From contig NZ_BAABGM010000015.1 in assembly GCF_039541575.1 (NCBI RefSeq), positions 186,001 through 250,000 on the forward strand: 64,000 nucleotides of DNA, written 5' to 3'. The notes beneath the pieces are model-generated. The model was not told where the DNA came from. It searched no databases and was given only the letters and a program-made list of their open reading frames with translations. Shown here one piece after another: positions 8,978 through 17,518 of this stretch; position 1 is the stretch's first letter; the number at the start of each line of letters is the position of its first letter. This stretch comes from Fodinibacter luteus (GTDB lineage Bacteria > Actinomycetota > Actinomycetes > Actinomycetales > Dermatophilaceae). The position numbers and the translations under genes were made by a program.

Positions 8978-11506
8978 TCACGAACGAACGTGGGAGTTGC
9001 CGGGATCGTGGGGGGCGCGAGAGGAGAGCCGCACCGGGTGGACCGCGCCTGCGACGTCGACGGCGTACCCACCCGCGGTGAGGGCCTCGCGCGGCACGGC
9101 GCCGCCCCCGGGCTCCCAGACCCAGGCGAGGCCGACGCTCGCCCCGAGCGTCGCGCTGGGGGCCGCGCTCGTCACCTGGCCGACCGGCGTGCCGTCCCGC
9201 AGCAGCAGCTCCCCTCCCCACAGCACCGCGGTCGGGTCCTCGACGACGAGGGAGGCGAGGCGCCGCCGTGGCCCCTCGGCGCGCTGCCGCTCCACCGCCT
9301 CGCGTCCGACGAACCCGCGCTCCCCCGCGAGGTCGCAGGTGAAGGTCAGTCCGGCCTCGACCGGCGTCCGGTCCGGCCCGAGCTCCGCCCCGAAGGCCCG
9401 GTACCCCTTGTCGAGGCGCAGCGCGTTGATGGCGTAGTAGCCCGCGAGCCGCAGGCCGAGGTCAGGCCCCGCGGCGACGACCCGGTCCCAGACGTTGGCC
9501 GCGAGCTCGGTCGGCACGAGCAGCTCCCAGCCGAGCTCGCCGACGTACGTCATCCTCGTCGCCCGCACCCGGGCCGGCCCGAGGTCGAGCACCCTGCTCG
9601 TCGCGAACGGGAAGGCGTCGGGCGACAGGTCGGCGTTCGTGAGGCGCCCGAGGAGCTCGCGCGAGTGCGGTCCCATGAGGCCGAACACGGCGTACGCCGT
9701 CGTGACGTCCTCGATGCCGACCCGCTGGGCGGGGGCGACGTGCCGCCGCAACCAGTCGGCGTCGCGCACCGGCGACGCCGAGCTCGTGACGAGGAGCCAC
9801 TCCTCCTCGGCCACCCGGGTCACCGTGACGTCGGCCTCGTAGCCGCCCCGCCGGTTGAGCACCCCGGTGTAGACCGCGGACCCCAGCGGGCGGTCGACGT
9901 CGGCGGTGCACACGAGGTGCAGCAGGGCCAGGGCGTCTGGGCCGTGGACCCGCAGCTTGCCGAACGAGGTCTGGTCGAACAGCGCGACGGCCTCGCGCGT
10001 CGCCCGCTGCTCCTCGTCGACCCAGTCGTGCCAGCGCTGCCGGCCCCAGCCGTAGGTCGCCGGGCGGTCCTGCGGCCCGACGGGCGCGGGTGCGACGTAG
10101 TTGGGCCGCTCCCAGCCCATCCTCGAACCGAACCAGGCACCGGCGGCCGCGAGCCGGTCGTGGACCGGCGAGCACCGGAACGGTCGCGCCGAGTCGAGCT
10201 CCCGGTTCGGCCACGGCACGGCGTAGTGCAGCCCGAGCACCTCGGACACCCGTGCGCGCAGCCACGGGGTGCTCGCGTGGAAGGGCGCGAACCGCCGGAT
10301 GTCGACGAGGGCGAGGTCCTCCTGCGGCTCCCCCGACACCACCCACTCGGCGAGCGCGCGCCCCGCCCCGCCGGCCGACGCGATGCCCACCGAGTTGAAC
10401 CCGGCCCCGACGAAGAAGCCGGCGACGTCCGGCGACTCCCCGAGGACGAACTGGTTGTCCGGCGTGAAGCTCTCGGGGCCGTTGTAGAACGTCCGGATGC
10501 CGGTGCGCTCGAGAACGGGCAGCCGGTGGATCGCGCTCGTCATGAGCACGGAGAAGTGCTCCCAGTCCTCGTCGAGGAGCTGGAACTCGAAGGGGTACGG
10601 GATGTCCTCGGGCGACACCCACGGCTTGGCCTCCGGCTCGAACCCACCGACGACGAGCCCGCCGACCTCCTCCTTGACGTAGGTCCACCCGTCCGGGTCG
10701 CGCAGGATGGGCAGCCCCGCGGCCACCCCGTCGACCTGGTCGGTGACGACGTAGAAGTGCTCCGCCGAGTGCAGCGGGACGGCGACCCCCGCCATCGCCC
10801 CGATGGCCTTGGCCCACTGGCCGGCGCAGTTGACCACGACCTCGCACGCGACGTCGCCACGGTCGGTGCGCACACCGCGGACCCGCCGGCCACCGGGCGC
10901 GGCCGGGTCGGCGACGACGTCGAACCCGGTGACGCGCACCCGCTCCCGGACCATGACGCCGAGCTGGCGGGCACCCTTGGCGAGGGACTGCGTGACGTCG
11001 GTGGGGTTCGCGGTGCCGTCTCCGGGCAGCCAGATCGCACCGACGAGGTCCTCGGTGCGCAGGAGGGGGTAGCGCGCGCCGGCCTGCTCGGACGACAGCA
11101 GCTCGCAGTCGAGGTCGTACGCCGCAGCCGTCGCGGCCGTGCGCCGCAGCGCGGTCATCCGGTCGTGCGTCCTGGCGACGATGAGGCCACCGCACTGCCG
11201 GTACCCCGTCGCGAGGCCGGTCTCGGCCTCGAGCCGCTCGTACAGCGCCGCCGAGTACTGGACGAGCCGGGTGCCGCTCTCGCTCGCGCGGAGCAGACCG
11301 ACGAGCCCGGCCGCGTGCCACGTCGTGCCGCACGACAGCGTTCCCTGCTCGAGCAGCAGGACGTCGGTCTCCCCGAGGTGCGCGAAGTGGTAGGCCGTCG
11401 AGGCCCCGACCACGCCCCCGCCGACGACGACGACCCGGGCCCGCTCGGGCAGCTCCGACGGAGCCGCCACGTCGGGTGCCGGGGGCCGGCCCGGAACCTG
11501 GCTCAC
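8978..11506 (-). CDS. FAD-dependent dimethylglycine/sarcosine dehydrogenase-like protein with GcvT domain
   Basis: An 842-residue two-part enzyme. The N-terminal half is a DAO-type flavoprotein: Rossmann motif VVVVGGGVVGASTAYHF (about 24-40) and GTTWHAAGLVG, the histidine region that holds FAD covalently in dimethylglycine and sarcosine dehydrogenases. The C-terminal half is a GcvT/aminomethyltransferase fold (FDQTSFGKLRVHGPDAL, GELGWELLVP), which binds tetrahydrofolate and takes up the released methyl group. The GTG start overlaps the kinase stop (GTGA), so the two are co-translated. Context with a BAT1-type permease and a choline-kinase-like gene points to breakdown of methylated amines. 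The exact substrate is not decided by sequence. Confidence 0.88.
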   Translation of the reverse strand: MSQVPGRPPAPDVAAPSELPERARVVVVGGGVVGASTAYHFAHLGETDVLLLEQGTLSCGTTWHAAGLVGLLRASESGTRLVQYSAALYERLEAETGLATGYRQCGGLIVARTHDRMTALRRTAATAAAYDLDCELLSSEQAGARYPLLRTEDLVGAIWLPGDGTANPTDVTQSLAKGARQLGVMVRERVRVTGFDVVADPAAPGGRRVRGVRTDRGDVACEVVVNCAGQWAKAIGAMAGVAVPLHSAEHFYVVTDQVDGVAAGLPILRDPDGWTYVKEEVGGLVVGGFEPEAKPWVSPEDIPYPFEFQLLDEDWEHFSVLMTSAIHRLPVLERTGIRTFYNGPESFTPDNQFVLGESPDVAGFFVGAGFNSVGIASAGGAGRALAEWVVSGEPQEDLALVDIRRFAPFHASTPWLRARVSEVLGLHYAVPWPNRELDSARPFRCSPVHDRLAAAGAWFGSRMGWERPNYVAPAPVGPQDRPATYGWGRQRWHDWVDEEQRATREAVALFDQTSFGKLRVHGPDALALLHLVCTADVDRPLGSAVYTGVLNRRGGYEADVTVTRVAEEEWLLVTSSASPVRDADWLRRHVAPAQRVGIEDVTTAYAVFGLMGPHSRELLGRLTNADLSPDAFPFATSRVLDLGPARVRATRMTYVGELGWELLVPTELAANVWDRVVAAGPDLGLRLAGYYAINALRLDKGYRAFGAELGPDRTPVEAGLTFTCDLAGERGFVGREAVERQRAEGPRRRLASLVVEDPTAVLWGGELLLRDGTPVGQVTSAAPSATLGASVGLAWVWEPGGGAVPREALTAGGYAVDVAGAVHPVRLSSRAPHDPGNSHVRS

Positions 11507-12402
11507 CGCCGGGCCGCCGCGCTGAGGAGGTCCTCGAACCGCGGGCTGCGCGCGAGGCGCTCGGCCGGCTCGAACTTGTCCAACGCCCACTCCCAGAAGT
11601 CGACGTCGATCGTGCTCGTCGCGTCCTGGATCATCCCCCACAGCGTCCAGCCGTAGCGGGCCATCCAGCCCCACAGCTCGGCCCGGGCCACAAGGGCCTC
11701 GTCGGCCCGGCCGTAGTAGGCGGCGCACAGCTCGGTGAGCGCCTCCGGCGGGAGCCCCGCCTCCGCGGCGGCGTTGCCGAGCTCGAAGGACGGCTCGTTC
11801 ATCCCCGAGTACTCGTAGTCGATGATCCGCAGGTCGCCTCCGTCGTCGAGCACGTTGGCCGCGAGCAGGTCGTTGTGGCACGGGACGAGCGGCTCGGGGG
11901 CGGCCGCGAACACCCGCTCCACGCGCTCGGCCCACGGCTCGAGCGCAAGGTAACCCGGCGGCATCCGGAAGCCTCGCTCGCGGACGACGCCGAGGTAGGT
12001 GCGCCGCAGGGCGAACATGTCGAAGCGGCCCATGAACGTCGGCCCCGAGTGCAGCCGCCGCAGCGCCGCCGCGAGCCGCGGGAGGTTGGCCGCGACGTCG
12101 GCGTCGGTCCACGTGGCTCCGGGCAGGAACTGCACGACCATGATGCCCCGGCCCTCGAGGTAGTCCACGACCGGCGCCCCCACGCCCGCGACGGCCGCCG
12201 CAAGGGTGTTGACGTGCTCCGCGTGCCGGTCGACCCCGAGCAGCCCGGTCTCGGGGGCTGACACGCGCACGACGACGTCGAGGCCGGCATCCGTGCGGAC
12301 CCGGTGGTTGACGTTGGTCAATCCCCCGGGCAGGAGCGTCACGTGCCGCCCCTGCCCGGTGAGGACGGGGATGCCGTCGAGCAGCTCGTCGAGCCGGGTC
12401 AC
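11503..12402 (-). CDS. Choline/ethanolamine kinase-like phosphotransferase
   Basis: A 299-residue protein of the aminoglycoside phosphotransferase/choline kinase fold. It has a nucleotide-binding strand (LPGGLTNVNHRVRT), the Brenner loop VPCHNDLLAANVL (catalytic Asp, Asn) and the metal-binding IIDYEYSG. The IDxEY form and the LTNxNyxV opening fit choline or ethanolamine kinases better than antibiotic kinases. The chosen start is GTG at 12402, 11 nt after the permease stop; a CTG overlapping that stop is also possible. It is the middle gene of a three-gene operon and its own stop overlaps the start of the flavoprotein gene. It would phosphorylate the amine brought in by the permease. Confidence 0.8.
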   Translation of the reverse strand: MTRLDELLDGIPVLTGQGRHVTLLPGGLTNVNHRVRTDAGLDVVVRVSAPETGLLGVDRHAEHVNTLAAAVAGVGAPVVDYLEGRGIMVVQFLPGATWTDADVAANLPRLAAALRRLHSGPTFMGRFDMFALRRTYLGVVRERGFRMPPGYLALEPWAERVERVFAAAPEPLVPCHNDLLAANVLDDGGDLRIIDYEYSGMNEPSFELGNAAAEAGLPPEALTELCAAYYGRADEALVARAELWGWMARYGWTLWGMIQDATSTIDVDFWEWALDKFEPAERLARSPRFEDLLSAAARR

Positions 12403-12413
12403 CTGGGCGGCCG

Positions 12414-14078
12414 TCAGGGGAGCGGGTCGCCCGGTGTCACGTCGTGCATCGTGCCTCCGTGCGCGGTCTTGCCGTGGTGCTCCATCTCGATCTCGTCGGC
12501 GGAGGTGACGTCGTCGGGCAGGTCGATCGTCGTCCTCGGGCCGGTGAACCACTTCTTGGCCGAGACGTGCCAGCCGATCCAGAGCGCGATGAGCGTGCCG
12601 CCCATGAGGATGGGGGCGTAGTTGACGTACTTCCACTCGAAGCCGTCGTTGAGCGGGTTCGCCGCGGGGGTGAACGGGAGGATGAAGTACACCGAGATGA
12701 TGGCGATCTCGATGACCGCGACGGGGGCCATCCACCTCCACTTGGATCCCAGGTTCCACGAGCCCTGCGTGAAGGCGTCGCCGGCCCTCCACCGCAGGAA
12801 GATCGGGACGGCGAACGCGGTGTAGAGCCCGATGACCCCGATGGAGACCACGGCGTAGAAGGCGGTCGGCACGATGATCGGCGCCTCCTCGGTGCCGATG
12901 TTGACCTCGACGAGGGCGGGCAGGGTGATGAGCGCCGCGATGACGGAGGAGACGATGACGGCGTTCGCGGGCACCTTGCGGCTGTTGAGCCGGGCCCACG
13001 TCGCGGCACCGGGCACGGCACCGTCGCGCGAGAACGCGAAGAGCATCCGGCTCGTCGACGTCATGCACGCCGTGGTGCAGAAGAACTGGCCGATGCTCGC
13101 GATGAGCAGCACCGTCCCGGCCCAGCTGGACGACAGGGCCTGGTTGAAGATGACGGCCACGCCGCCACCGCCCGCCGTCACGGCATCCGCGTCCTGGACG
13201 GCGAACAGGAAGGCGAGGAGGAGGACCCACCCACCGACCGCGGAGTAGAAGATCGAGCGCCAGATGCCCTTGGCCGCACCGTCGGCCGCGTCGTGGGTCT
13301 CCTCGGAGAGGTGGGCCGAGGCGTCGAAGCCGGTGATCGTGTACTGGGTCAGGAGGAAGCCGAGCGGCAGGACGTAGAACCAGAAGCCGAGGCCCCCGGT
13401 CTCGCCGCCGGCGAGCCCGCCGCTGTTGTTCACGCGCATCGTGAAGACGTCGTTGATGCTCATGTGCTTCTCGGGCAGGAAGACCAGGATCGCGATGATG
13501 ATCGCGGCGCCGGCCACGTGCCACCACACCGAGATGTTGTTGAGCATCGCCAGGAGGTGCCCGCCGAAGATGTTGATCAGGGCGGTGAGGAACAGGATGA
13601 CGAGGAACATCCAGAAGACCCGCTGGAGGCTGTAGCCCTCGGCCCACGACTCGCTCATCGTGCTGAACGACAGGTCGAAGAAGGTCGCCGCGCCGTAGGC
13701 GACGGAGGCGTCGATCGCGAGCAGGCCGATGAGGTTGAGCCAGCCGGTGTAGTAGCCGGCCTTCGCGCCACCGAGCTTGCTCGCCCACCAGTAGATGCCG
13801 CCCGACGTCGGGTAGGCCGAGACGAGCTCGCTCATGCAGAACCCGATGATGAGGATGAAGACCGAGATGAGCGGCCAGCCGATCGAGATGGCGATCGGGC
13901 CGCCGTTGTTCCAGGCCTGGCCGAAGGTCGTGAAGCACCCGGCGAGGATCGAGATGATCGAGAAGGAGATCGCGAAGTTGGAGAAGCCGGACCACGTCCG
14001 GTTGAGCTCCTGCTTGTAGCCGAGCTCGGCCAGCTTGCGTTCGTCGTCGTTCAGGTGCACTGCCACGGTTGCTCCCAT
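12414..14078 (-). CDS. Amino acid/choline permease, BAT1-type APC transporter
   Basis: A 554-residue protein (550 if the GTG at 14066 is used) with about twelve membrane helices. The stretch ELVSAYPTSGGIYWWASKLGG is the hallmark of the BAT1/HNM1/UGA4 branch of the APC family, which carries GABA, choline, ethanolamine or related amines. FSRDGAVPGAATWARLN is also typical. The cytoplasmic C-terminus is charged (EIEMEHHGKTAHGG). GGGAG lies 5 nt before the internal GTG at 14066 but no ribosome site precedes the ATG at 14078, so the shorter form may be the real one. First gene of the operon with the kinase and flavoprotein. TAGCAT near 14130 is a plausible -10 box. Confidence 0.88.
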   Translation of the reverse strand: MGATVAVHLNDDERKLAELGYKQELNRTWSGFSNFAISFSIISILAGCFTTFGQAWNNGGPIAISIGWPLISVFILIIGFCMSELVSAYPTSGGIYWWASKLGGAKAGYYTGWLNLIGLLAIDASVAYGAATFFDLSFSTMSESWAEGYSLQRVFWMFLVILFLTALINIFGGHLLAMLNNISVWWHVAGAAIIIAILVFLPEKHMSINDVFTMRVNNSGGLAGGETGGLGFWFYVLPLGFLLTQYTITGFDASAHLSEETHDAADGAAKGIWRSIFYSAVGGWVLLLAFLFAVQDADAVTAGGGGVAVIFNQALSSSWAGTVLLIASIGQFFCTTACMTSTSRMLFAFSRDGAVPGAATWARLNSRKVPANAVIVSSVIAALITLPALVEVNIGTEEAPIIVPTAFYAVVSIGVIGLYTAFAVPIFLRWRAGDAFTQGSWNLGSKWRWMAPVAVIEIAIISVYFILPFTPAANPLNDGFEWKYVNYAPILMGGTLIALWIGWHVSAKKWFTGPRTTIDLPDDVTSADEIEMEHHGKTAHGGTMHDVTPGDPLP

Positions 14079-14205
14079 GGGTCCGGCCGGCCGGACGTGA
14101 CCGGCGTCATAGTGGTGCGACGAGGCGATGCTAGGGCCAACGGGCCCTCATTGGTATGCGTTTGGGCCATTGTGCGTCCGAGGGGTGTCGTGGCCCGGAC
14201 CTGCG

Positions 14206-14263
14206 GATTCCGCGGCCGTGAGGCCTGTCGCACGACAACCGCAGACGGTCGATTCCGCGGCCG
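14206..14263. repeat. Short direct repeats in the gap upstream of the permease
   Basis: GATTCCGCGGCCG occurs at 14206-14218 and 14251-14263. CACGACAACCGCAGACGG (14231) and CACGACCGCAGACGG (14275) form a second pair. The gap 14079-14350 is otherwise without a gene. Confidence 0.5.
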
Positions 14264-14287
14264 GGGGGCCGTGGCACGACCGCAGAC

Positions 14288-14327
14288 GGGATGCCGGGCG
14301 CGCACCACGGCGCGCACCCGGCATCCC
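14288..14327 (-). terminator. Hairpin terminator after the His-His-Cys gene
   Basis: GGGATGCCGGG and CCCGGCATCCC are perfect 11-bp arms, extended by CGCGC/GCGCG around a short loop. The element begins 24 nt past the stop at 14351 and should end that transcript. Confidence 0.6.
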
Positions 14328-14350
14328 TTCGCCCCCCCGGGGGCGGTGGG

Positions 14351-14776
14351 TCAGCCGCAGTCGACGGACTCGGCACCCTCGACCCAGGTCGTCACCATGG
14401 CGACCGGCACCGGCGAGTCGGCGCCGAAGTACTCCAGGCCGCGGCCGTCGGCACCGTTCGGGTTGAGCCGGCCGGTGTGCTTCGGGTCGCCGATCGTCAT
14501 CTTCTCGAAGATCTTGATGCCGACGGGCAGGCCCTCGGCGCGCAGAGCGTCGTAGCCCGCCTCGACGGCGGCCTCGCACCCGGCCTCGAAGCCCGTCTCG
14601 TAGAAGGCACCGAGCTCGGCGCTCACCGGGAACCAGTTGGCCGACGCGGGCTCGTTGAGCGAGTACATCGGCACGAAGCAGTGGTGGGCCAGGGCGGGTG
14701 CGGCGCCGACGGCGACGGCGGCGACGGCGGCCGCGCCGACGAGGGCCGGGCGGCGGAGGGAACGAAGGACGGACAT
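14351..14776 (-). CDS. Secreted small protein with predicted mature N-terminus His-His-Cys (paralogue 1)
   Basis: A 141-residue protein I do not recognise. A classical signal peptide (MSVLRSLRRPALVGAAAV...) ends in APALA, so cleavage should expose HHCFVPMYSLN as the mature N-terminus. The mature part has three Cys (HHCF, GCEA, VDCG) and a strongly conserved core GIKIFEKMTIGDPKHTGRLN. A paralogue with the same core is encoded at 29687-30106. The ATG is preceded by GAGGAG at 9 nt. An N-terminal His next to a second His and a Cys could bind a metal such as copper; this is inference. The upstream neighbour is a HTH-only LuxR-type gene. Confidence 0.8.
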   Translation of the reverse strand: MSVLRSLRRPALVGAAAVAAVAVGAAPALAHHCFVPMYSLNEPASANWFPVSAELGAFYETGFEAGCEAAVEAGYDALRAEGLPVGIKIFEKMTIGDPKHTGRLNPNGADGRGLEYFGADSPVPVAMVTTWVEGAESVDCG

Positions 14777-14904
14777 CGGTGGAACTCCTCGACTCGGTGG
14801 TGTGGTGGGACCACCGTCGCCGACCCGGGGTCCCGGCCGACAGGGTCGGCTGTCCCGTTCCACCGGGACGTTCGTCCCGGCACCCTCCCGGGTCGCCGCG
14901 CAGG

Positions 14905-15138
14905 TCAGCAACCCTCCCGGTAGCGCACCATGGCCTCGCGCCGGTTCGTGAGGTGCAGCTTCATGAGGATGTTGCTCACGTGATTGCGCACGGTCACCGG
15001 CGAGATGACGAGCGCGGCGGCGATCTCCTTGTTCGACGCCCCGGCCGCGAGGTGCTCGAGGATCTCGTGCTCCCGCGGGGACAGCTCGGGGAACCGCTCA
15101 CGCCGGGCCCCGGTGCGGTCGGCGAACACCTCGAGCAT
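14905..15138 (-). CDS. Stand-alone LuxR-type HTH protein
   Basis: A 77-residue protein made almost entirely of a LuxR/GerE DNA-binding domain: FPELSPREHEILEHLAAGASNKEIAAAL followed by the recognition helix VTVRNHVSNILMKLHLTNR. No receiver or sensor domain is present, so it is either a free-standing HTH regulator of the GerE kind or the remains of a longer response regulator. It lies 128 nt upstream of the secreted His-His-Cys gene and 23 nt after the M1 peptidase, on the same strand. The second His-His-Cys gene also has a LuxR-type neighbour, which suggests a regulatory link. Confidence 0.8.
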   Translation of the reverse strand: MLEVFADRTGARRERFPELSPREHEILEHLAAGASNKEIAAALVISPVTVRNHVSNILMKLHLTNRREAMVRYREGC

Positions 15139-15161
15139 GCGTCGCGCTCACCTCCGGTGAC

Positions 15162-17297
15162 TCACCGCGCTGCGCGGCTCTCCTTCCACTTCAGGAGCAG
15201 GTGCTGCGCACCCCGGGGGGGCGTTGCGACCGAGGCGTCCGCAGACCGGGCACCGGCATCCGCCTGCGTGGTGAGGGCAGGCTTGCCCGGCGTGAAGAGC
15301 CAGGTGTCGAAGAGCGCGTCGAGCTGCTGCCCGGAGATGGCCTCGGCGAGGTTGACGAACTCGGCCGTGGTCACGTTGCCGTCCTTGTGCGCGTCCGCCC
15401 ACGTCTGCAGGACCGTGAAGAAGTCTTCGTCGCCGATGGCGAGCCGCAGCTGGTGCAAGGTCATCGCACCCCTGGCGTAGACCGCGAAGTCGAAGAGCAG
15501 GTCTCGCCCGGGGTCCCCGATGACGACGTCCCAGAAGGGGTCGTCGGGCGGTATCTCGCCGTAGAAGAAGTCGAAGAGCTCCTGCGCGGTTGCGGCACCC
15601 TCGTGCTCCTCCCACAGCCACTCGGCATACGTCGCGAAGCCCTCGTTGAGCCAGATGTGCTTCCACTCCTGGACGGCGAGGCTGTCGCCGTACCACTGGT
15701 GCGCGAGCTCGTGGACGACCACTCCGACGTTTCCCTCGGGTGCGCCGAAGAAGTCCTTCGAGTAGATCGGCCGGGTCTGGTTCTCGAGGGCGAACCCGAG
15801 GCCGGGGTCGTCGTCGACGATTCCGCCGGACGTGGCGAACGGGTAGGGCCCGAACGACGCGGAGAGGAAGTCCAGGACATCGCCGTGCCGTGCCAGGGAG
15901 GCGTCGATGGAGGCACCCAGCGGGGGTGGCACGTCCGCCGCGCCACCGGCGACCCAGGTGTTGTCATTGCCGGGGCTCCCCTCGGGAGGATCGGCGGCGA
16001 TCCAACCGTCCAGCGTGTCGCCGTCTGCCTCGAACGACGTGCTGCCCTCGCCCGTCGACACGACGACGTCGTCGACGAACACACCGGGAAGCTGGAAGAT
16101 GTCGTCGCTGGCGTACGTCAGCGACACCTCGACCTGCTCGCCTGCGTAGGCGCCGAGGTCGAGGCTCCACTGCTCGGGCCCGTCACTGGAGCCGGAGGCC
16201 GCGTTCCACGCACCAGTCGTGCCGCTGCCATCGCATGCGCCGTCCGCGTTCTCGGTCTGGTAGTGCGAGAGGAACGGGTGGATCGGGAGCCAGTAGGGGC
16301 ACGAGCTGCCCGTGTCGGTGCTGCTGTGACCGTTCGCGTCGGGCAGCGTGGTCCAGTCGGCGCCCCCGGCGTGACGGGCCTCGACGAAGAAGTGGTCCCA
16401 GGACTGCTCGGTCGCACGGGTCACCCAGAAGGAGAGGGTCGCACCGTCAGACGGCACCGTGATGGTCCGGGTCAGCCGCTTGTAGCTCGAGTCGGCCTGC
16501 TGGGAGACGAGGAACTGGCTGCCCGTGCGCGGCGTGGCCACCGGCTCGTATAGCCCGAGGTCAACAGCGTCCCACAGTCGGATGCCGTCGTGCTCGTAGC
16601 TGCGCAGGTCGAACTGGCCCATCGTCGCGGTGGCAAGGTACGAGGCCATCGGCTCGGACGCGTCCCACGTGAAGGTCCTCCAGCCGTCCTCGCTGTCGGT
16701 CCCGAGCAGAGCGCCGTTGGCCACGGCGGTGACCCCGTCGGGCACCGTGACGTCGAACCGGTAGGAGGCCTTGTCGCTCGGGTGGTCGTTCACGGGGAAC
16801 CACGTGGCCGCGACCTCGGGCTCCCCGATGACGACCGCACCGTCGTCGGTGTGGACGAAGCCGGAGCCGTCGGGCAGCGTCGCGGGCACACCGTCGTACT
16901 CGACGACGGTGGTGAACGACGTCCCCTGGCTGAGCGCGGCATTCGGTGTGGTCCGCAGCTCACCCTTGAGGTGCTGCCACTTGGACGCGCTGCCGTCGAC
17001 GGTGACCGAGCGAACGGTCAGTCCTTGGAGGTCGAGGTTGAAGCGAGACAGGTTCTGGGTGGCGGTCGCCTGGATGGTGGCGACGCCCCAGAGCATGTCC
17101 GAGTCGGGGTCGTACCTGACGTCGAGGTCGTAGTGGCTGACGTCGTAACCACCGTTGCCAAGCCGCCCGACGTAGTCGTCGCCGGCGCTGGCGTCCCCGG
17201 GACGCGCCCCCACCCCCGCCCCCGACGCGGGAACCAGCGGGGCGGCGACGAGGGCCGCTCCGGCGAGCACGGAGACGACGACAGACATCCGACGCAT
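15162..17297 (-). CDS. Secreted M1-family metallopeptidase with inserted beta domain
   Basis: A 711-residue exported aminopeptidase-like enzyme. Residues 1-30 are a signal peptide (MRRMSVVVSVLAGAALVAAP). The N-terminal M1 beta domain follows; residues about 250-450 are an extra Cys-containing beta-rich domain (FVVEARHAGG-like, ending in EVSLTYASDDIFQLPGVFVDDV), of the type seen in immune inhibitor A proteins, inserted before the catalytic domain. The zinc site is HELAH (His529, Glu530, His533) with Glu552 in WLNEGFATYAEW. GGGGAG sits 5 nt before the ATG at 17297, which fixes the start. The C-terminal domain of large M1 enzymes is missing, as usual for this shorter class. TATCGT near 17355 is a likely -10 box. 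Confidence 0.9.
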   Translation of the reverse strand: MRRMSVVVSVLAGAALVAAPLVPASGAGVGARPGDASAGDDYVGRLGNGGYDVSHYDLDVRYDPDSDMLWGVATIQATATQNLSRFNLDLQGLTVRSVTVDGSASKWQHLKGELRTTPNAALSQGTSFTTVVEYDGVPATLPDGSGFVHTDDGAVVIGEPEVAATWFPVNDHPSDKASYRFDVTVPDGVTAVANGALLGTDSEDGWRTFTWDASEPMASYLATATMGQFDLRSYEHDGIRLWDAVDLGLYEPVATPRTGSQFLVSQQADSSYKRLTRTITVPSDGATLSFWVTRATEQSWDHFFVEARHAGGADWTTLPDANGHSSTDTGSSCPYWLPIHPFLSHYQTENADGACDGSGTTGAWNAASGSSDGPEQWSLDLGAYAGEQVEVSLTYASDDIFQLPGVFVDDVVVSTGEGSTSFEADGDTLDGWIAADPPEGSPGNDNTWVAGGAADVPPPLGASIDASLARHGDVLDFLSASFGPYPFATSGGIVDDDPGLGFALENQTRPIYSKDFFGAPEGNVGVVVHELAHQWYGDSLAVQEWKHIWLNEGFATYAEWLWEEHEGAATAQELFDFFYGEIPPDDPFWDVVIGDPGRDLLFDFAVYARGAMTLHQLRLAIGDEDFFTVLQTWADAHKDGNVTTAEFVNLAEAISGQQLDALFDTWLFTPGKPALTTQADAGARSADASVATPPRGAQHLLLKWKESRAAR

Positions 17298-17518
17298 GAG
17301 GACTCCCCTGTCCTTCACGGACCTCGCCGGACGCGAGCGTCCATCCGACGACGATAGACCCACGACCACGGGACGGACATGGCTCGATCGGGTGGTGCCG
17401 GCGCCCACGGGGGTTTGCCGGCTGGATCGGGGGCGCGCCGACGGCATCCACGTCACTACGCTGCTCGGAACACCGGCGCCGCCGGGTGACGTGCCCACCC
17501 CCGATCGGGAGGTCCACC

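Noticed and set aside
8165..11656. A long plus-strand open frame (1163 codons) over the ssrA 5' end and the flavoprotein gene
   Set aside because: It crosses the tmRNA and lies antisense to two well-supported genes. No domain is visible.
11503..12402. Aminoglycoside resistance kinase
   Set aside because: The IIDYEYSG metal site, the LTNVNHRV opening and the operon with a BAT1 permease fit choline/ethanolamine-type kinases better.
12444..14555. A 703-codon plus-strand frame opposite the permease
   Set aside because: It is the reverse of membrane helices, giving a charged Asp/Glu/Arg/His protein without motifs.
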